Assembly: GCA_017695115.1 (NCBI GenBank)
Contig: JADILV010000041.1
Location: 60,720-124,719, forward strand
DNA length: 64,000 nucleotides
From: Candidatus Cryptobacteroides avicola
GTDB taxonomy: Bacteria; Bacteroidota; Bacteroidia; Bacteroidales; UBA932
Reading direction: 5' to 3'
In this document: positions 63,551 through 64,000 of the stretch, one piece after another
How the letters are laid out: every line of letters begins with the position of its first letter
Position numbering within the stretch: the first letter of the stretch is position 1
Program-made: the position numbers and the translations under genes
The notes under the pieces: model-generated
The model's database searches: none
The model's input: the letters and a program-made list of their open reading frames with translations, nothing else
What the model was told of the DNA's origin: nothing

Positions 63551-64000
63551 ATGAAAGAAGTAAATCCCGAAGAAACGACCCGTGCCTACGCATTTGAGAT
63601 GTGGATGAATGCCCCGATGCCTATGGTCACATTGTTCAAGACACTGGATGTTACAAATTTGGTCAGGACAAGCCGTAAGAATGGGCTGAAATTCAACATG
63701 CTGAAGTGCTGGTGCATCGGAAAGGCGGCAAGCGGAGTCAAGGAATTCTATATGCTGCCTGTCGGTGACAAACTTATCCGGTACGACAGCATTGCCGTCA
63801 ATACCATTGTCGCAAACCGTGAAGGTGAGGTAAGTTCTTGCGACATTCCTTTCTCAAACGATTTGGGACAATTCAACGAGGATTATTTACGTCTGACGCA
63901 GCAAGTGGCGGAAAACTGCCGGAACCACGACATCACTGACAGTATGGTCATCGGTACTTCCGCCCTCGTACAATACGAAATCGACGGTGCAGTCGGAATG
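63551..64000 (+). CDS. CatA-like O-acetyltransferase (N-terminal part, cut by window edge)
   Basis: 150 codons are visible from ATG 63551, open to the window end. The reading MKEVNPEETTRAYAFEMWMN, then NLVRTSRKNGLKFNMLKCWC and IDGAVGM near the edge fits the chloramphenicol acetyltransferase fold. The catalytic His motif would lie beyond base 64000, so whether it is active, and on what, cannot be judged. Such genes in Bacteroidota are often not drug-specific. Confidence 0.8.
   Translation, partial: MKEVNPEETTRAYAFEMWMNAPMPMVTLFKTLDVTNLVRTSRKNGLKFNMLKCWCIGKAASGVKEFYMLPVGDKLIRYDSIAVNTIVANREGEVSSCDIPFSNDLGQFNEDYLRLTQQVAENCRNHDITDSMVIGTSALVQYEIDGAVGM

Noticed and set aside
1..64000. CRISPR arrays, insertion sequences, prophage or integrase genes
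   Set aside because: No regularly spaced repeats, transposase, recombinase or phage genes were found on either strand.

Overview
The window is a piece of a Bacteroidota chromosome, almost certainly order Bacteroidales. The signs are three SusC/SusD pairs, two hybrid two-component regulators, TAnnTTTG-type -7 boxes with a TTTG -33 box, and lipoprotein signals with acidic residues after the cysteine. Genus cannot be read from the sequence. No rRNA, CRISPR array, insertion sequence or phage gene was seen.

Layout. 1-3084 (minus): translation operon thrS-infC-rpmI-rplT (rplT runs off the edge); infC appears to start at ATC. 3187-4703 (plus): a DUF4199 membrane protein and a GT2 glycosyltransferase. 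4700-6559 (minus): a CocE-type hydrolase. 6706-32269 (minus): a large alpha-mannan-type polysaccharide utilization locus with two SusC/D sets, five SusE/F-type lipoprotein modules in four genes, three GH76, one GH125, one GH2 and one GH51. Its probable regulator, the hybrid sensor HTCS-1, is divergent at 32449-36477. 36566-39657: purC and a DUF4954 beta-helix protein. 39713-54675: a second locus for beta-1,4-galactan (HTCS-2, SusC, SusD, a SusE-like protein, GH53 endo-galactanase, GH2 beta-galactosidase). 54647-58722 (minus): rlmN, a patatin/BamA-type protein and recX. 58926-64000: prmA, tRNA-Leu, a sigma-54 response regulator with its kinase, a higBA toxin-antitoxin pair and the start of a CatA-like acetyltransferase gene.

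How the mannan locus seems to work. Surface GH76 lipoproteins would cut the alpha-1,6-mannan backbone, SusC/D pairs import the pieces, and periplasmic GH76, GH125, GH2 and GH51 finish them. Four minus-strand promoters of this region (GH76-GH125-GH2 unit, SusC-1, SusC-2, GH51) share a 29-bp direct-repeat site placed 21-22 bp upstream of a -7 box, which is good evidence for one regulon.

The most unusual part is layered switching of the two mannan SusC genes. (i) The SusC-1 promoter and its regulator site lie between perfect 20-bp inverted repeats 210 bp apart, as in an invertible promoter. (ii) SusC-1 carries an in-frame run of 8 G in its signal-peptide region. (iii) SusC-2 carries a run of 9 G that puts its N-terminus out of frame with the rest; 8 G would restore it. 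(iv) HTCS-1 keeps its phospho-accepting His but has lost key ATP-binding and receiver residues, with Glu in place of the phospho-acceptor Asp, whereas HTCS-2 is canonical. Together these suggest a phase-variable mannan uptake system with a non-canonical regulator.
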